Shown in pieces: positions 16,385-25,450 of a stretch of 64,000 bases of DNA (position 1 is the stretch's first letter; the number at the start of each line of letters is the position of its first letter). The DNA is from an uncultured Roseovarius sp. (GTDB taxonomy: Bacteria > Pseudomonadota > Alphaproteobacteria > Rhodobacterales > Rhodobacteraceae): assembly GCF_947259555.1 (NCBI RefSeq), contig NZ_CAMYMD010000026.1, forward strand, positions 103,776-167,775. Direction: 5' to 3'. Both the position numbers and the translations under genes were made by a program. The notes under the pieces are model-generated. The model was not told where the DNA came from. It worked only from the letters and a program-made list of their open reading frames with translations, and searched no databases.

Positions 16385-17392
16385 TCATAGCTCGATCTCC
16401 AGCGTCAACGGAAAGTGATCTGACGCTGTCAGCAGCGCATCGCGCAACTCTGGATTACCCCAGCAGGCGGGATCGTCAAAGGGATGCCAGATGCGCCAGA
16501 CCGGCCGCCGCGCCATCAGGTCGGGCGAAATGAGGATATAATCGAGAAGCGCCTGCATATAGCGTTTCTGATCGCGCAGGTAGAAGCGTGCGGTGCTCTG
16601 CCCTGCCCCGATCCTCTGCGTCAGGGCCGCGCGCGCGTGCGGATCATAGAGCCGCAGCGCGGTCTCTGCGCCGTCCCCAATGATGATCTCGACCGACGAC
16701 CGGCCGAACAGGTGCTCGTATTCGTCGAGACCGGGGCCATCATTGAGGTCCCCCATCACCATCAGTGGCTCGCCAGCCGCCAGATGGGTTTCTACCCTTT
16801 GCCGGAGCCAGACCGCCTGCGCCAACTGCTTGCGCCGGTTTGCGATACCGATGCGCATCGCCGCATCGCGATTGCTCGCACCGTGCGGGGCCTTGGACTT
16901 AAGGTGTGTACCGATAATCCGGAAAGCCCTGCCAGACCGCGTTTGCACTGCCACTTCAAGGGGCGGTTTCGAAAACCTCACCTTGTCGGCGCGGTCGTCA
17001 ATATCAAGGTCGATCCTTAGATGGCCATCAAACCTCGGCACCTCGCCTGCCTTCGGATCATGCGTGGCGCTCAGGATGTCAGGATCGTACATAAACGCGA
17101 TCTCCTGCTGCGTGTCATTGGCAAAGCCAATCAGCGTCCGACGCGTCCTGAGGCCGAAGAATGCAGCAAAGTTCTCCAGCGCTGTCGCGCTGTCGCGGCG
17201 ATTGTTGCTGTCGGGCGCCTCGATAACCATGATCGCGTCCGCATCCATCGCCGTGAAGACGATGCCAAGCGCGGCCAGTTGTGCGCCGCGTGTGACGTCA
17301 TAGCGGGCTGACCATTCTCCATCGTCCAGCAGATGACCGGCGTCATCGAAAAGAGCGTTGAACCATTCGACGTTATAGCTTGCGATCCGCAT
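16385..17392 (-). CDS. endonuclease/exonuclease/phosphatase family protein
   Basis: A 335-residue protein of the EEP superfamily (DNase I-like fold). The typical order of catalytic motifs is present: ASYNVEWFN at the start, IGTHLKSKAP near 160, VMGDLNDGPGLDE near 213 and ASDHFPLTLEI at the end. Such enzymes cleave phosphodiesters in nucleic acid or small molecules. There is no signal peptide, so it is probably cytoplasmic. It overlaps the upstream TerB-J gene by 20 bases, so the two are probably co-transcribed. The substrate is unknown. Confidence 0.85.
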   Translation of the reverse strand: MRIASYNVEWFNALFDDAGHLLDDGEWSARYDVTRGAQLAALGIVFTAMDADAIMVIEAPDSNNRRDSATALENFAAFFGLRTRRTLIGFANDTQQEIAFMYDPDILSATHDPKAGEVPRFDGHLRIDLDIDDRADKVRFSKPPLEVAVQTRSGRAFRIIGTHLKSKAPHGASNRDAAMRIGIANRRKQLAQAVWLRQRVETHLAAGEPLMVMGDLNDGPGLDEYEHLFGRSSVEIIIGDGAETALRLYDPHARAALTQRIGAGQSTARFYLRDQKRYMQALLDYILISPDLMARRPVWRIWHPFDDPACWGNPELRDALLTASDHFPLTLEIEL

Positions 17393-18071
17393 TGCCGCGG
17401 GCCTCGCTGATTTCCTCCCAGGCGCGATTGATGTCCACCAACCGCTTCTCGGCCAGCTTCACCGCCTCCTTGGGTACGCCCCGCGCGTGCATCCGGTCAG
17501 GGTGGCAATCACGAACCATTTGACGCCAGACCTTGCGGATCTCGGCGAGCGGCATATCCGCCGTCACCCCCAGAACAGACCAGGGGTCGGGCCGCTCGCC
17601 CTCTACGAAGCGCGCTCGCAGGCGGCGAAACTGCACGTCATCCAGACCAAAGATATTCGCCACCCTCGCCAGAAAGGCATCTTCCTTGGGGTGATATACA
17701 CCGTCCGCAAGAGCGATGTGAAACAGCCCCTCCAGCAGATCGCTGAGCGTATCGGGCGCCTCGTCAAACATTCGCGCGATACGGCGTGCATAGTCCTCAT
17801 ACCCCGCCACATCCTGGCGCGCGAGGTTGAACACGCGCGCGGCGTTGTCTTCTTCCTCTTGCGCGATCTGGAACACCTCGCGAAAGGCCGTCACCTCGTC
17901 ACGTGTCACCAACCCGTCAGCCTTGGCCATCTTGGCAGACAGCGCGATCACGGCAATGGTAAAGGCCACGCTGCGCTCTGGCGGGCTGCGCAGGCGGTCG
18001 AACACGGTCGCGAGGCTCTCGCCCTTGGCCAGTGCCTGCAATGCCTCGGATATGCGTGTCCAGATCGACAT
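17373..18071 (-). CDS. TerB-domain and J-domain protein (DjlA-like)
   Basis: A 232-residue protein combining a TerB-like helical domain (about residues 30-150, with acidic pairs ALSAKMAKADG and HIALADGVYHPKED) and a C-terminal J domain (about 165-230) that holds the HPD tripeptide needed to stimulate DnaK (RDCHPDRMHARG). This order matches DjlA-type co-chaperones, but the N-terminal membrane anchor of Escherichia coli DjlA is absent. The ATG at 18071 is preferred over a TTG six bases upstream. It overlaps the EEP nuclease gene downstream. Confidence 0.85.
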   Translation of the reverse strand: MSIWTRISEALQALAKGESLATVFDRLRSPPERSVAFTIAVIALSAKMAKADGLVTRDEVTAFREVFQIAQEEEDNAARVFNLARQDVAGYEDYARRIARMFDEAPDTLSDLLEGLFHIALADGVYHPKEDAFLARVANIFGLDDVQFRRLRARFVEGERPDPWSVLGVTADMPLAEIRKVWRQMVRDCHPDRMHARGVPKEAVKLAEKRLVDINRAWEEISEARGNADRKL

Positions 18072-18116
18072 GGACAAAATCCTACCCTCAATCGCGGACG
18101 GTGTCAGCGCAAACCG

Positions 18117-18599
18117 TTACAACCGCTTGTGCAAAAGGATCAAATCCATCCAGCGCCCGAACTTGCACCCAACCTCTGGCAGGCGCGGCCCCTCGTCGAA
18201 GCCGATGGCGCGGTGGAAGGCAATGGCCCCCGCGTTCTCACTGCTCACCCCGGCGATCAGAACATGTATCTTATCGGTGCGCGCCTGTTGTTCCAGCTGC
18301 GTCATCAGTGCACGTCCGACGCCCTGACCGCGTGCCTGCTGCGACAGGATCACACTATGCTCAGCGGTATGGGCATAGCCCGGACCGGCCCGAAACGCGC
18401 CGTAGGTCGCAAAGCCGAGGACCACGCCATCATCGGCCTCGGCCACCAGAAAGGCACCGCCTCGCGCCGCGATATCATCGGCGAGCCCTTGGGCCGTCTT
18501 TTCAACCGTGGTGAAGGTCACGGACGTATTGCGAATAAGCGGGTTCCATATGCCAAGTATCGCGGGAATATCACCCGACTCCGCCCGGCGCAGGATCAT
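18117..18599 (-). CDS. GNAT family N-acetyltransferase (phosphinothricin acetyltransferase-like)
   Basis: A 160-residue acetyltransferase. The PAT/YncA-like features are RRAESGDIPAILGIWNPLI at the start, SVILSQQARGQGVGRALM (acetyl-CoA motif) and the GVSSENAGAIAFHRAIGF block. Family members acetylate amino-group compounds such as phosphinothricin or methionine sulfone. The start ATG overlaps the stop of the upstream VOC gene (ATGA). Upstream in-frame codons within the VOC gene are not needed. The specific substrate is unknown. Confidence 0.87.
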   Translation of the reverse strand: MILRRAESGDIPAILGIWNPLIRNTSVTFTTVEKTAQGLADDIAARGGAFLVAEADDGVVLGFATYGAFRAGPGYAHTAEHSVILSQQARGQGVGRALMTQLEQQARTDKIHVLIAGVSSENAGAIAFHRAIGFDEGPRLPEVGCKFGRWMDLILLHKRL

Positions 18600-19201
18600 T
18601 CGAGCACCCTCATCCCGTGCGGCGTGGCGATCTCGGCGCGCAGCCCCGGCGCGCCCGCCTCGAATACCACGCGCGGATCGGTCAGATCGCCAAGGTCCGA
18701 GCGCAACGCACCCGCCTCGGGATGCGCCACGATCAGCCGCTCCAGCCGTGCGCCCGATGGTGCCAGCCGCGCCGACGGGTGTCCGCCCGCCTGCCACTCG
18801 ATCAGCGCAGGGAAGCAGTTGTCACGGGGCAGAGCACCGTTTCCGGGCACCGCCATCCGCCATCGCAGATCACCACGCGCCAGATCGACCGGAGCACCGC
18901 CCTGTGGATGGCGCGCAATCGCCGCCTCCAGATCATCCACGGCGCAGATCCAGTTTGAAAGGCGTGGCGCGCCACTGAACCGGTCAAGATCGAACCAGCG
19001 CGGATAGTCCGGTGCAGGCGCCACGGGATCAACTGCGATTACCTCCAGATAGAGCCCCTCGGCCAGGCCCATAAGCAGATTATGGGTACCGTAATGTGCA
19101 TGCTGTCCGCCAGCCTGCAATGGCAGGCCTAACCGGTCCTCAACCAAAGCGCGCCCGGCCTCCAAGGTCTCCGCCGCAACCGCCAGATGATCAAGCTGCA
19201 T
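18596..19201 (-). CDS. VOC superfamily (glyoxalase-like) protein
   Basis: A 201-residue protein with two vicinal-oxygen-chelate style halves. The start MQLDHLAVAAETLEAG carries the first metal-ligand type His, and HYGTHNLLMGL plus GLYLEVIAVDP follow the family pattern. Proteins of this glyoxalase-like type act on small carbon skeletons or serve as resistance proteins; the substrate is not evident. It overlaps the GNAT gene downstream (ATGA) and lies 18 bases downstream of murD, so all three may share a transcript. Confidence 0.82.
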   Translation of the reverse strand: MQLDHLAVAAETLEAGRALVEDRLGLPLQAGGQHAHYGTHNLLMGLAEGLYLEVIAVDPVAPAPDYPRWFDLDRFSGAPRLSNWICAVDDLEAAIARHPQGGAPVDLARGDLRWRMAVPGNGALPRDNCFPALIEWQAGGHPSARLAPSGARLERLIVAHPEAGALRSDLGDLTDPRVVFEAGAPGLRAEIATPHGMRVLE

Positions 19202-19219
19202 AACCCTTCCTCTCTCGTG

Positions 19220-20617
19220 TCAGAGACGCGCGCGCACCTGCCCCATGAAATCCTCACCACGCTGCTCAAAATTGTCATACTGATCGAAACTTGCCGCCGC
19301 CGGGGCCAGAAGGACAACGTCGCCCGGCTCAGCCTCTTTCATCGCCTGCGCCACGGCCTCGGCCATGGTGGTGCAAACCTCTGTTTCGACCTTTGCGATC
19401 CCCATGGCAAACGCTGCGGCCTCTCGGCCGATCACATAGGCCTTGCGCACATGCGAAAGACCGGGTGCGAGAGCGTCGAGCCCGCCCTCTTTTTGCAGAC
19501 CACCGCAGATCCAGCGGACATTATCAAAGGCGAGAAGCGCCTTGAGCGCGCTGTCCACATTCGTTGCCTTGCTGTCATTGACAAACGCCACGCCGGCTTT
19601 TTCAGCGAACCGCTGACTGCGATGGGGCAAGCCCGGATAGCTATGAAACCCGGACTCGATCACTCGCGGCGCAAAGCCCAAGGTCCGGCAAGCGGCATAC
19701 GCGGCACAGGCATTTTGGTGGTTATGCGTGCCCGGCAGTCCGATAATGGGGCGCAGGTCTATGGAGCCCACCTGCTTGCCCCGACGATATTCGGACAAGA
19801 ACCCCTTGCGCGCGGAGACGGTCCAACCCGGACCGGAGAGCTTGCGTGCAACCGACACTCGGATCACCCGATCGTCGCCCGGCCCCTCGGCCATCTGCCC
19901 GGCGAGATACGATCCCTCGGCCTCGTCGACGCCAATCACCGCACGATCCGGCCCGCCTTCGGCAAAGAGCCGGCGCTTGGCTGCGAAATAGCCACCGAGA
20001 CCCGCGTGCCGGTCCAGATGATCTGGCGAAAGATTGGTGAACACCGCGACATCAGGCGTCAAAGCCCGTGCAAGCTCTGTCTGATAGCTGCTGAGTTCAA
20101 GGACGATAACACCGCCATCCCCCGGCGGGTCTATATCGAGCACCCCGCGCCCGATATTACCGGCCAGCTGCGCGCCGCGTCCGGCCTCTTGCAGAACATG
20201 GTTAATCAGCGCCGATGTGGTGGATTTGCCATTGCTGCCCGTTACCGCGATCACCTTGGGTGTCACATCGAAACTGTTCCAATCATCGGTCGCCAGTGAC
20301 CGGAAAAAAAGGCCGATGTCGTTGTCCACCGGCACACAGGCATTCAGCGCAGCAGAAACGACCCGATTGGGAGAGGGGTAGAGGTGCGGGATACCGGGGC
20401 TGACGACAAGCGTGGCAACGCCGTGAAACGCATCTGCTCGTGTCAGATCGACAATGGCAAAGCCCTCTGACTGCGCTGCATCGCGCGCCGTTTCGATATC
20501 ATCCCACGCCAGCACGTCGGCCCCGCCTGCGCGCAGGGCGCGTGCCGCCGAAAGGCCGGAACGGCCCAACCCGAGGACTGCGACCTTTGCCCCGGAATAT
20601 CCCCTGACTGGTATCAT
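19220..20617 (-). CDS. murD: UDP-N-acetylmuramoyl-L-alanine--D-glutamate ligase
   Basis: MurD adds D-glutamate to UDP-MurNAc-L-alanine in the cytoplasm during peptidoglycan synthesis. This 465-residue protein has the N-terminal nucleotide-sugar domain ([17 protein letters not shown]), the ATP loop [11 protein letters not shown] in the middle, the [10 protein letters not shown] block and the C-terminal [15 protein letters not shown] block, all diagnostic for MurD. The ATG at 20617 has a good ribosome site (AAGGGGG). None of the neighbouring genes belongs to the mur-fts cluster. Confidence 0.95.
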   Translation of the reverse strand: MIPVRGYSGAKVAVLGLGRSGLSAARALRAGGADVLAWDDIETARDAAQSEGFAIVDLTRADAFHGVATLVVSPGIPHLYPSPNRVVSAALNACVPVDNDIGLFFRSLATDDWNSFDVTPKVIAVTGSNGKSTTSALINHVLQEAGRGAQLAGNIGRGVLDIDPPGDGGVIVLELSSYQTELARALTPDVAVFTNLSPDHLDRHAGLGGYFAAKRRLFAEGGPDRAVIGVDEAEGSYLAGQMAEGPGDDRVIRVSVARKLSGPGWTVSARKGFLSEYRRGKQVGSIDLRPIIGLPGTHNHQNACAAYAACRTLGFAPRVIESGFHSYPGLPHRSQRFAEKAGVAFVNDSKATNVDSALKALLAFDNVRWICGGLQKEGGLDALAPGLSHVRKAYVIGREAAAFAMGIAKVETEVCTTMAEAVAQAMKEAEPGDVVLLAPAAASFDQYDNFEQRGEDFMGQVRARL

Positions 20618-20676
20618 TCCGCCCCCTTTTGGACCGTTTCCAGCTCTTGGCGCCCCAAGCACGGCACGCATTCAGC

Positions 20677-21651
20677 TCATAGAGTGAGAATGGTCGATCC
20701 TGTTGTCTGCCGACCTTCCAGTGCACGATGCGCGTCGGCTATGTTGTCGAGCGGAAATGTCTGTCCAATGTTGACCTTGACCGCTCCACTCTCGATCTTT
20801 TCAAAGAGATGGCGTGCCATGGCCTGACAGCGGGCGTGATCCGCCAGAAAGGTAAAGAGCGTCGTGCGCGTCAGCTTCAACGAGCCCTTTCCTGCCAGCG
20901 TCAAAAGGCTCACCGGCTCGACCGGACCCGAGGCATTGCCGAAGGACATCATCATGCCCAATGGCTTGAGGCAATCGAGCGAGCGGTCAAACGTGTCCTT
21001 TCCGACCCCGTCCATCACCACATCAACCCCTGCGCCGTCCGTCAGAGCCTCGACCTCAGCGACGAAATCCTTGTCACGATAGTTGATGCAGGCCGTTGCC
21101 CCATTTTCGCGCGCAAGCTGACACTTGTCGTTCGTTCCTGCGGTGCCGATCAGGTTGATCCCCTCGGATCGCGCCCATTGACACGCAAGAAGCCCCACGC
21201 CTCCGGCAGCCGCGTGAAAGAGCACGGTCTGACCTTGCTCGAGCGGCCATACCCGATGAAAGAGATATTCAACCGTCATGCCCTGCAACATGATCGAGGC
21301 CGCATCCTCAAAAGAAATCCCGTCCGGCAGCGGGCAGACCTGCGCGGCGGGCATGACGCGCGCCTCGGAATAGGCGCCCGGCGGAGTGGCGGCATAGGCA
21401 GCGCGATCGCCTTCCTTGAGATGCGTAACGCCCTCGCCCACCGCCTCGACGATGCCCGCCGCCTCCATGCCCAGCGCATGTGGCAGGGTGAGCGGATAGA
21501 GACCGGTGCGCTGATAGACATCAATGAAATTGAGACCACAGGCCTTGTGCCGGATTCGGATTTCGCCCGGCCCCGGCTCGCCCACGTCCCTATCAACGAG
21601 TTGCAATGCCTCGGGACCGCCTGCCTGTTCGATTATAACCGTGCGTGCCAT
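20677..21651 (-). CDS. NADPH:quinone reductase (Zn-independent MDR family)
   Basis: A 324-residue medium-chain reductase of the QOR type. It lacks zinc-binding cysteines in the usual places and has the nucleotide-binding motif HAAAGGVGLLACQWA near residue 145. The start MARTVIIEQAGGPEAL and the block CGLNFIDVYQRTGLYP are typical of Qor. It reduces quinones by single-electron transfer or other conjugated carbonyls with NADPH. The ATG at 21651 is preferred to an upstream codon, as the protein then starts at the conserved N-terminus. It lies 59 bases upstream of murD on the same strand. Confidence 0.88.
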   Translation of the reverse strand: MARTVIIEQAGGPEALQLVDRDVGEPGPGEIRIRHKACGLNFIDVYQRTGLYPLTLPHALGMEAAGIVEAVGEGVTHLKEGDRAAYAATPPGAYSEARVMPAAQVCPLPDGISFEDAASIMLQGMTVEYLFHRVWPLEQGQTVLFHAAAGGVGLLACQWARSEGINLIGTAGTNDKCQLARENGATACINYRDKDFVAEVEALTDGAGVDVVMDGVGKDTFDRSLDCLKPLGMMMSFGNASGPVEPVSLLTLAGKGSLKLTRTTLFTFLADHARCQAMARHLFEKIESGAVKVNIGQTFPLDNIADAHRALEGRQTTGSTILTL

Positions 21652-22189
21652 TTGCTTCCGTGCTCCCTTTTTGTGACGATGCGGTATTTGGCGCATGTCC
21701 GTTGCGGCGAATTAAGTGCACTTCCAGCTGGAAAGCAATGCCTTGCCTGTCACACGCGCCCCAGACGCCGCGCAGCACAGTATCCTTGGCCAGTCCCCTG
21801 TGCGGCGACAAAACGGGCATTCCGGAGCCCTCTCAAACACACAGCCGTTGTCCGGTACAACAGGAGACGGAGAAACCGCGAATGGTATCGCAAAATTGGC
21901 ACGCACCCAAACAGAGCGGAACGCAGTGGCGTTGTTTTTTGATTTGGGCGATGCGGCAAGCAGATGGGCGGAACGGCTCGTGTCCAGCCGCAAGTCGCAT
22001 TTGAAATCCAATACTTCGATCACAAAGCCCGCAAAGATCAGGACGTCCGAGGCCGGTTTGGTCGCGGGACGCCCTAAGTCAAGAAGGCTCTAGTCGGGAT
22101 TGGCGACATATGTCGATCTCGGAAAGATGGCGGCAAGCCTGCTTTCGTTGTGGAATACTCGCTTGCAGCACGAATTCCGTATGCGGCTA
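21652..22189. other. intergenic stretch without a recognised gene
   Basis: About 540 bases between qor and gapR. A 125-codon plus-strand frame (GTG at 21716 to 22093) has no ribosome site and an unstructured Ser/Thr-rich composition, so I do not call it a gene. A ten-base palindrome AAGTGCACTT (21714-21723) lies upstream of qor and could be an operator. The base composition looks less GC-rich than the neighbouring genes. Confidence 0.5.
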
Positions 22190-22450
22190 TCAGCTCATTC
22201 CCAAGGCTTCTTTGTAGAGCTGCAATACCGCCTCTTGTTCGGCAACTTCATCGCTGTCTTTCTTTCTCAGACTAATCAGGGTGCGAAGCGCTTTTTGATC
22301 GTATCCGCGCGCCTTGCTTTCCGCAAAGACCTCTTTGATCTGATCTGCGATATCCTTCTTTTCCATCTCGAGACGCTCTATGCGTTCTACGAATTGGCGT
22401 AGCTCGTCTGCGGTCACTTTGTAGGACGACATCTCGTTTTGTTGGTCCAT
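22190..22450 (-). CDS. gapR: GapR (DUF2312) nucleoid-associated protein
   Basis: An 86-residue, highly charged helical protein. The block [20 protein letters not shown] followed by [20 protein letters not shown] is the DUF2312 hallmark. In Caulobacter, GapR binds overtwisted AT-rich DNA ahead of polymerases and stimulates topoisomerases; it is nearly universal in alphaproteobacteria. The ATG at 22450 has a GGAG ribosome site; an internal ATG at 22432 is an alternative. The gene appears to be transcribed alone. Confidence 0.93.
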   Translation of the reverse strand: MDQQNEMSSYKVTADELRQFVERIERLEMEKKDIADQIKEVFAESKARGYDQKALRTLISLRKKDSDEVAEQEAVLQLYKEALGMS

Positions 22451-22848
22451 TCGGAACTCCGGTTTGATCTCAATTTGTCGGCGCCGAGACTACGTTTTCA
22501 AAGCATATGTCTTCCAAACAAAGCGTTCGTCTTTCGCGTGCGATACACTTGACTGAAGATAAGTGTAGTTCCGCAGCTTTGCCTGTGAGTGACCTATTCT
22601 TGTTGTTCGGCAGGGCTCTTCTATTCGACGTCAAGACGCCCGAACCTCGCGATGACCTGGCGAAGTGAGGCCGCAGTACCGCGATCACTGCTAACGGAAT
22701 TCACCTCATTCATGGCCTGCTCTCCGGGCGGTTGGGGGCTTCTGCCTACCGCTGTGTCAGGGGTGGTGCAAGCGTGTTCTGTCGCGGCAGCTTGCATTGC
22801 GGTGCAATTTACTCTAGCGCCACCACCGTGACGCTGTGGGAGCAAGCG
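22451..22848. other. gap between gapR and a small membrane protein
   Basis: About 400 bases that must hold the gapR promoter on the minus strand and the promoter of the next plus-strand gene. The short open frames here lack ribosome sites and recognisable content. I see no RNA gene or clear hairpin terminator. Confidence 0.4.
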
Positions 22849-23064
22849 ATGGATATTCTGATCTGGTTCGGGGCCGCCCTCTCTCTCGCCGGGCTCGTTG
22901 CGCTTGCATGGTGCATCGTTACCGTCTGGAAAGCGCGTAAGACCGCGCAATCTGACGAGGCGCTGCGTGCGGCCATACAAAAGGTCGTCCCCCTGAACAC
23001 CGGAGCACTGTTGCTATCGGTATTCGGCTTGATGATGGTGGTTGTGGGAATTTTGCTCGGCTAG
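22849..23064 (+). CDS. small two-helix membrane protein
   Basis: A 71-residue protein with two hydrophobic segments (about residues 2-26 and 51-70) joined by a charged loop (WKARKTAQSDEALRAAIQK). A GGGAG ribosome site lies eight bases before the ATG. It converges with the FadJ-like gene 12 bases away. I do not recognise a family with a known role, but the helix-loop-helix layout and the ribosome site support a real gene. Confidence 0.72.
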   Translation: MDILIWFGAALSLAGLVALAWCIVTVWKARKTAQSDEALRAAIQKVVPLNTGALLLSVFGLMMVVVGILLG

Positions 23065-23076
23065 GCGGAACGTCAC

Positions 23077-25059
23077 TCAGGTCGCGGCGATAGCAGCAGC
23101 CCGCCCAAAGAACCCGTCACCGTTCTTGACCATGTCCACAAGTCTCTCGGGCGGTGTCCAGATTGGCAATCCGAGTGGGGCAAGTGCCTTCATGTCATTG
23201 AGAAGCGCCAGAAGACCACGCTGATCCGCCGCGAAAAGCGGACCACCATGCGCGCGTTCATACCCGTACCCGCGCACCATGATAACGTCGATATCCGAAG
23301 CACGCTGGACCGCACCGCGCTCCAACAGCCTTAAAGCCGTACCAACGAGCGCGGCGTGCAGCGCATGGCGCGGCGGCACTTTACCCAGAATGTCAGATGG
23401 ATCTCGTCCGGGTCCGGCCATCCCTTTTGGCGGACGGGGCCCATCGGACGGATGATCGTAAAACCCGCGTCCGACCGCACGCCCTTTCGCCCCCTTTGCC
23501 AGCCGCTCTGAAAGCGGATCATCGGGGCCGGGTTGCCGACAACCGAGCCAGTCAGACACGATGCGAAGCCGCTCTGCGACAGATGGCAGCCCCTCCTGAT
23601 CCATCATCAGAAACGGCCCGGCCCGCAGCCCAAGACGCAGCGCCGCCTGATCGACCCTGAGAGGCGTCATGCCTCCACGCACCATTTCCAGCGCGGCGAG
23701 GCACAGCGCACCCATCATAACGTGCCCCAGCCCCGGGCCCGACGCAGGCTGCGCCGCGCGCACCGGCATGCAGCGCAGATCCGCGCAAAACCGCGCGAGG
23801 CTCGCGACACGTCCTTGGTCTGCGTCGCCAGACACTGCGATCTCGGTCAGTCGCAACCGGTGAGCCGGGCGATAGAACCGCAACCCGAGTCTCGCTCCGG
23901 CAAGGCCGCCGCCGGAATCGAGCGGCACGACGAATCCCGTCGCCGTGTCAGCTGCGCCTCGCGCATTCAGTTCCAGATCGGCGGTGGCCTCGCCCCCGGC
24001 CTCTTTGAGGCAGCCCAAACGCGCGGCGCATGTCGCCTCGTCAATACGGCCCTGCTTGACCATGCCTTCAAGCGCGGACCGCGCCGCTGCGGGGACATCC
24101 GGGGCATCCGATTGCACATCACGCCCCGCCTCGATCAGCGCCAGCGCGACATCGCCAAGCCCTTCGCCCCGCAGCAGGACCTTGCGCAAAGCGCGCGCCT
24201 GACCATTCCGCAGCTCCGGCATGCCGCCGGCGCGGCGTTCGGCGGCGTAGACATGGCGCTGCGCCCGCGCGTCGGGGCTACGCAAGCGATCCTCAAAAAG
24301 CGTTTCTTCAAATTCAAGCCCCTGCGCAAATGGCAAAAGCTGCGCCGCTTCGACTGCGCGCAGGATATCGCCAGCAGCCCCACCCGACCCCTTGAGGTGC
24401 TCTGCTACCGCAGCGATAGCACGCTGATAGCCCATCGGATCCGACAGACCGCGCTCGGTATCACAGCTGCACGGCCACTCACCTTGTACCGCCAGACCGG
24501 TCGCCAGTTTTATCGCCGCCGCGATCGGATCCTGCGCTGTCACCTGGGCAAAGAGCCTGCGCAAACGCCCATCGGACGCCGTGACAGTCTGCCCGCTCAG
24601 CATCAATTCCAGCGCGACCTGAGCTCCGACAAGACGCGGCACGCGCTGTGTCACGCCTCCACCCGGCATCATTCCGAGACTGATCTCTGGCAGGGCGAGT
24701 CGAGCGTCCGACCGCGCGACGCGCGCATGCGCCGCCAGTGCCAAGGCAAAACCGGCGCCAAAAGTCGCACCATGCAAGGCAGCAACCACCGGTTTTGGAA
24801 AATTTTCTATTCTAAGGCAAAGCGCACCGATCCATGGGGGGGCAAGGGCTTCCTCATATTCGGTCAGATCCACACCGGACGAGAATCCGGCCCCGGCCCC
24901 TGCCAACACGACCGCGCGGACATCGGCATCCTCAGCAACGGCATCCAACGCCGCCAGCAGATCCCGTCGCAAATCAGGGGCGAGCGCGTTTGCAACGGGG
25001 CGATCCAATCGGAGGACCGCGACCCCGTCCACAATGTCCTGAGTCACTTGTGCCGTCAA
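23077..25059 (-). CDS. FadJ-like multifunctional fatty acid oxidation protein with degenerate active sites
   Basis: About 660 residues with the domain order of FadB/FadJ: an N-terminal enoyl-CoA hydratase (crotonase) domain (about 1-200), then a hydroxyacyl-CoA dehydrogenase-like region. The crotonase block GAGFALALAAH has Ala105 where FadB has its catalytic Glu119, while the second catalytic Glu is kept (Glu125 in LALPEISLG, same 20-residue spacing). In the dehydrogenase part I cannot find the GxGxxG NAD loop; a C-terminal 3HCDH-like segment (GRAVGRGFYDH, VMVRGYGYERAHGGPLFAAD) remains. The start is uncertain: TTG at 25059 follows a GGTGGGG site, and TTG at 25077 or GTG at 25047 are alternatives. 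It may be an acyl-CoA binding relic or have altered chemistry. Confidence 0.8.
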   Translation of the reverse strand: MTAQVTQDIVDGVAVLRLDRPVANALAPDLRRDLLAALDAVAEDADVRAVVLAGAGAGFSSGVDLTEYEEALAPPWIGALCLRIENFPKPVVAALHGATFGAGFALALAAHARVARSDARLALPEISLGMMPGGGVTQRVPRLVGAQVALELMLSGQTVTASDGRLRRLFAQVTAQDPIAAAIKLATGLAVQGEWPCSCDTERGLSDPMGYQRAIAAVAEHLKGSGGAAGDILRAVEAAQLLPFAQGLEFEETLFEDRLRSPDARAQRHVYAAERRAGGMPELRNGQARALRKVLLRGEGLGDVALALIEAGRDVQSDAPDVPAAARSALEGMVKQGRIDEATCAARLGCLKEAGGEATADLELNARGAADTATGFVVPLDSGGGLAGARLGLRFYRPAHRLRLTEIAVSGDADQGRVASLARFCADLRCMPVRAAQPASGPGLGHVMMGALCLAALEMVRGGMTPLRVDQAALRLGLRAGPFLMMDQEGLPSVAERLRIVSDWLGCRQPGPDDPLSERLAKGAKGRAVGRGFYDHPSDGPRPPKGMAGPGRDPSDILGKVPPRHALHAALVGTALRLLERGAVQRASDIDVIMVRGYGYERAHGGPLFAADQRGLLALLNDMKALAPLGLPIWTPPERLVDMVKNGDGFFGRAAAIAAT

Positions 25060-25148
25060 AACGCCCCACCACGCCAAATACCGTTACGCCACAATTACTA
25101 CGAAGAAAATCTGCATGCGCAAGCTTTTGGCGGTAAAGGCTGCAGGTT

Positions 25149-25358
25149 TCACACGGGCATGTTGTCGAACTGCGCTTCAATCGCCTCACAAAGCAATGTC
25201 TCGTGCAGGCGCTTGGTCTTGTCGGGCACGGCCACACCTTCAGCGCGCATAAGCTCGATCAATTGGCGCAGCTCAGGCTCGAAGTGATAGCGCGTTTCGA
25301 CGTGGGTTTGCCCGATCTGATCGTGCAGCCGGTCCAACTCTGCTTTTATTGGTCTCAT
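25149..25358 (-). CDS. small hypothetical helical protein
   Basis: A 69-residue charged protein starting MRPIKAELDRLHDQIGQTHV, probably mostly helical, with no cysteines apart from one. A strong ribosome site (GGGAGAGGGA) precedes the ATG at 25358. No family with known function is recognised. It lies between the FadJ-like gene (90 bases away, same strand) and a DksA-type gene. Confidence 0.65.
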   Translation of the reverse strand: MRPIKAELDRLHDQIGQTHVETRYHFEPELRQLIELMRAEGVAVPDKTKRLHETLLCEAIEAQFDNMPV

Positions 25359-25450
25359 GATCCCTCTCCCTGACGACACTACAACCATAACGTGTCAGCC
25401 ACCTGTCGACCATACCGTAACTTCAAATCGTGATGTTCAAATGACGCACG

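Noticed and set aside
17487..19007. 506-codon plus-strand frame
   Set aside because: It runs antisense through the TerB-J, GNAT and VOC genes, which have good motifs and start sites. The composition is that of an antisense shadow.
22470..22688. 72-codon minus-strand frame upstream of gapR
   Set aside because: No ribosome site, no recognisable content; I treat this as part of the gapR upstream region.
23533..25287. 584-codon plus-strand frame
   Set aside because: It is antisense to the FadJ-like gene, extends into neighbouring gaps and shows no domain. The sense gene has clear crotonase motifs.
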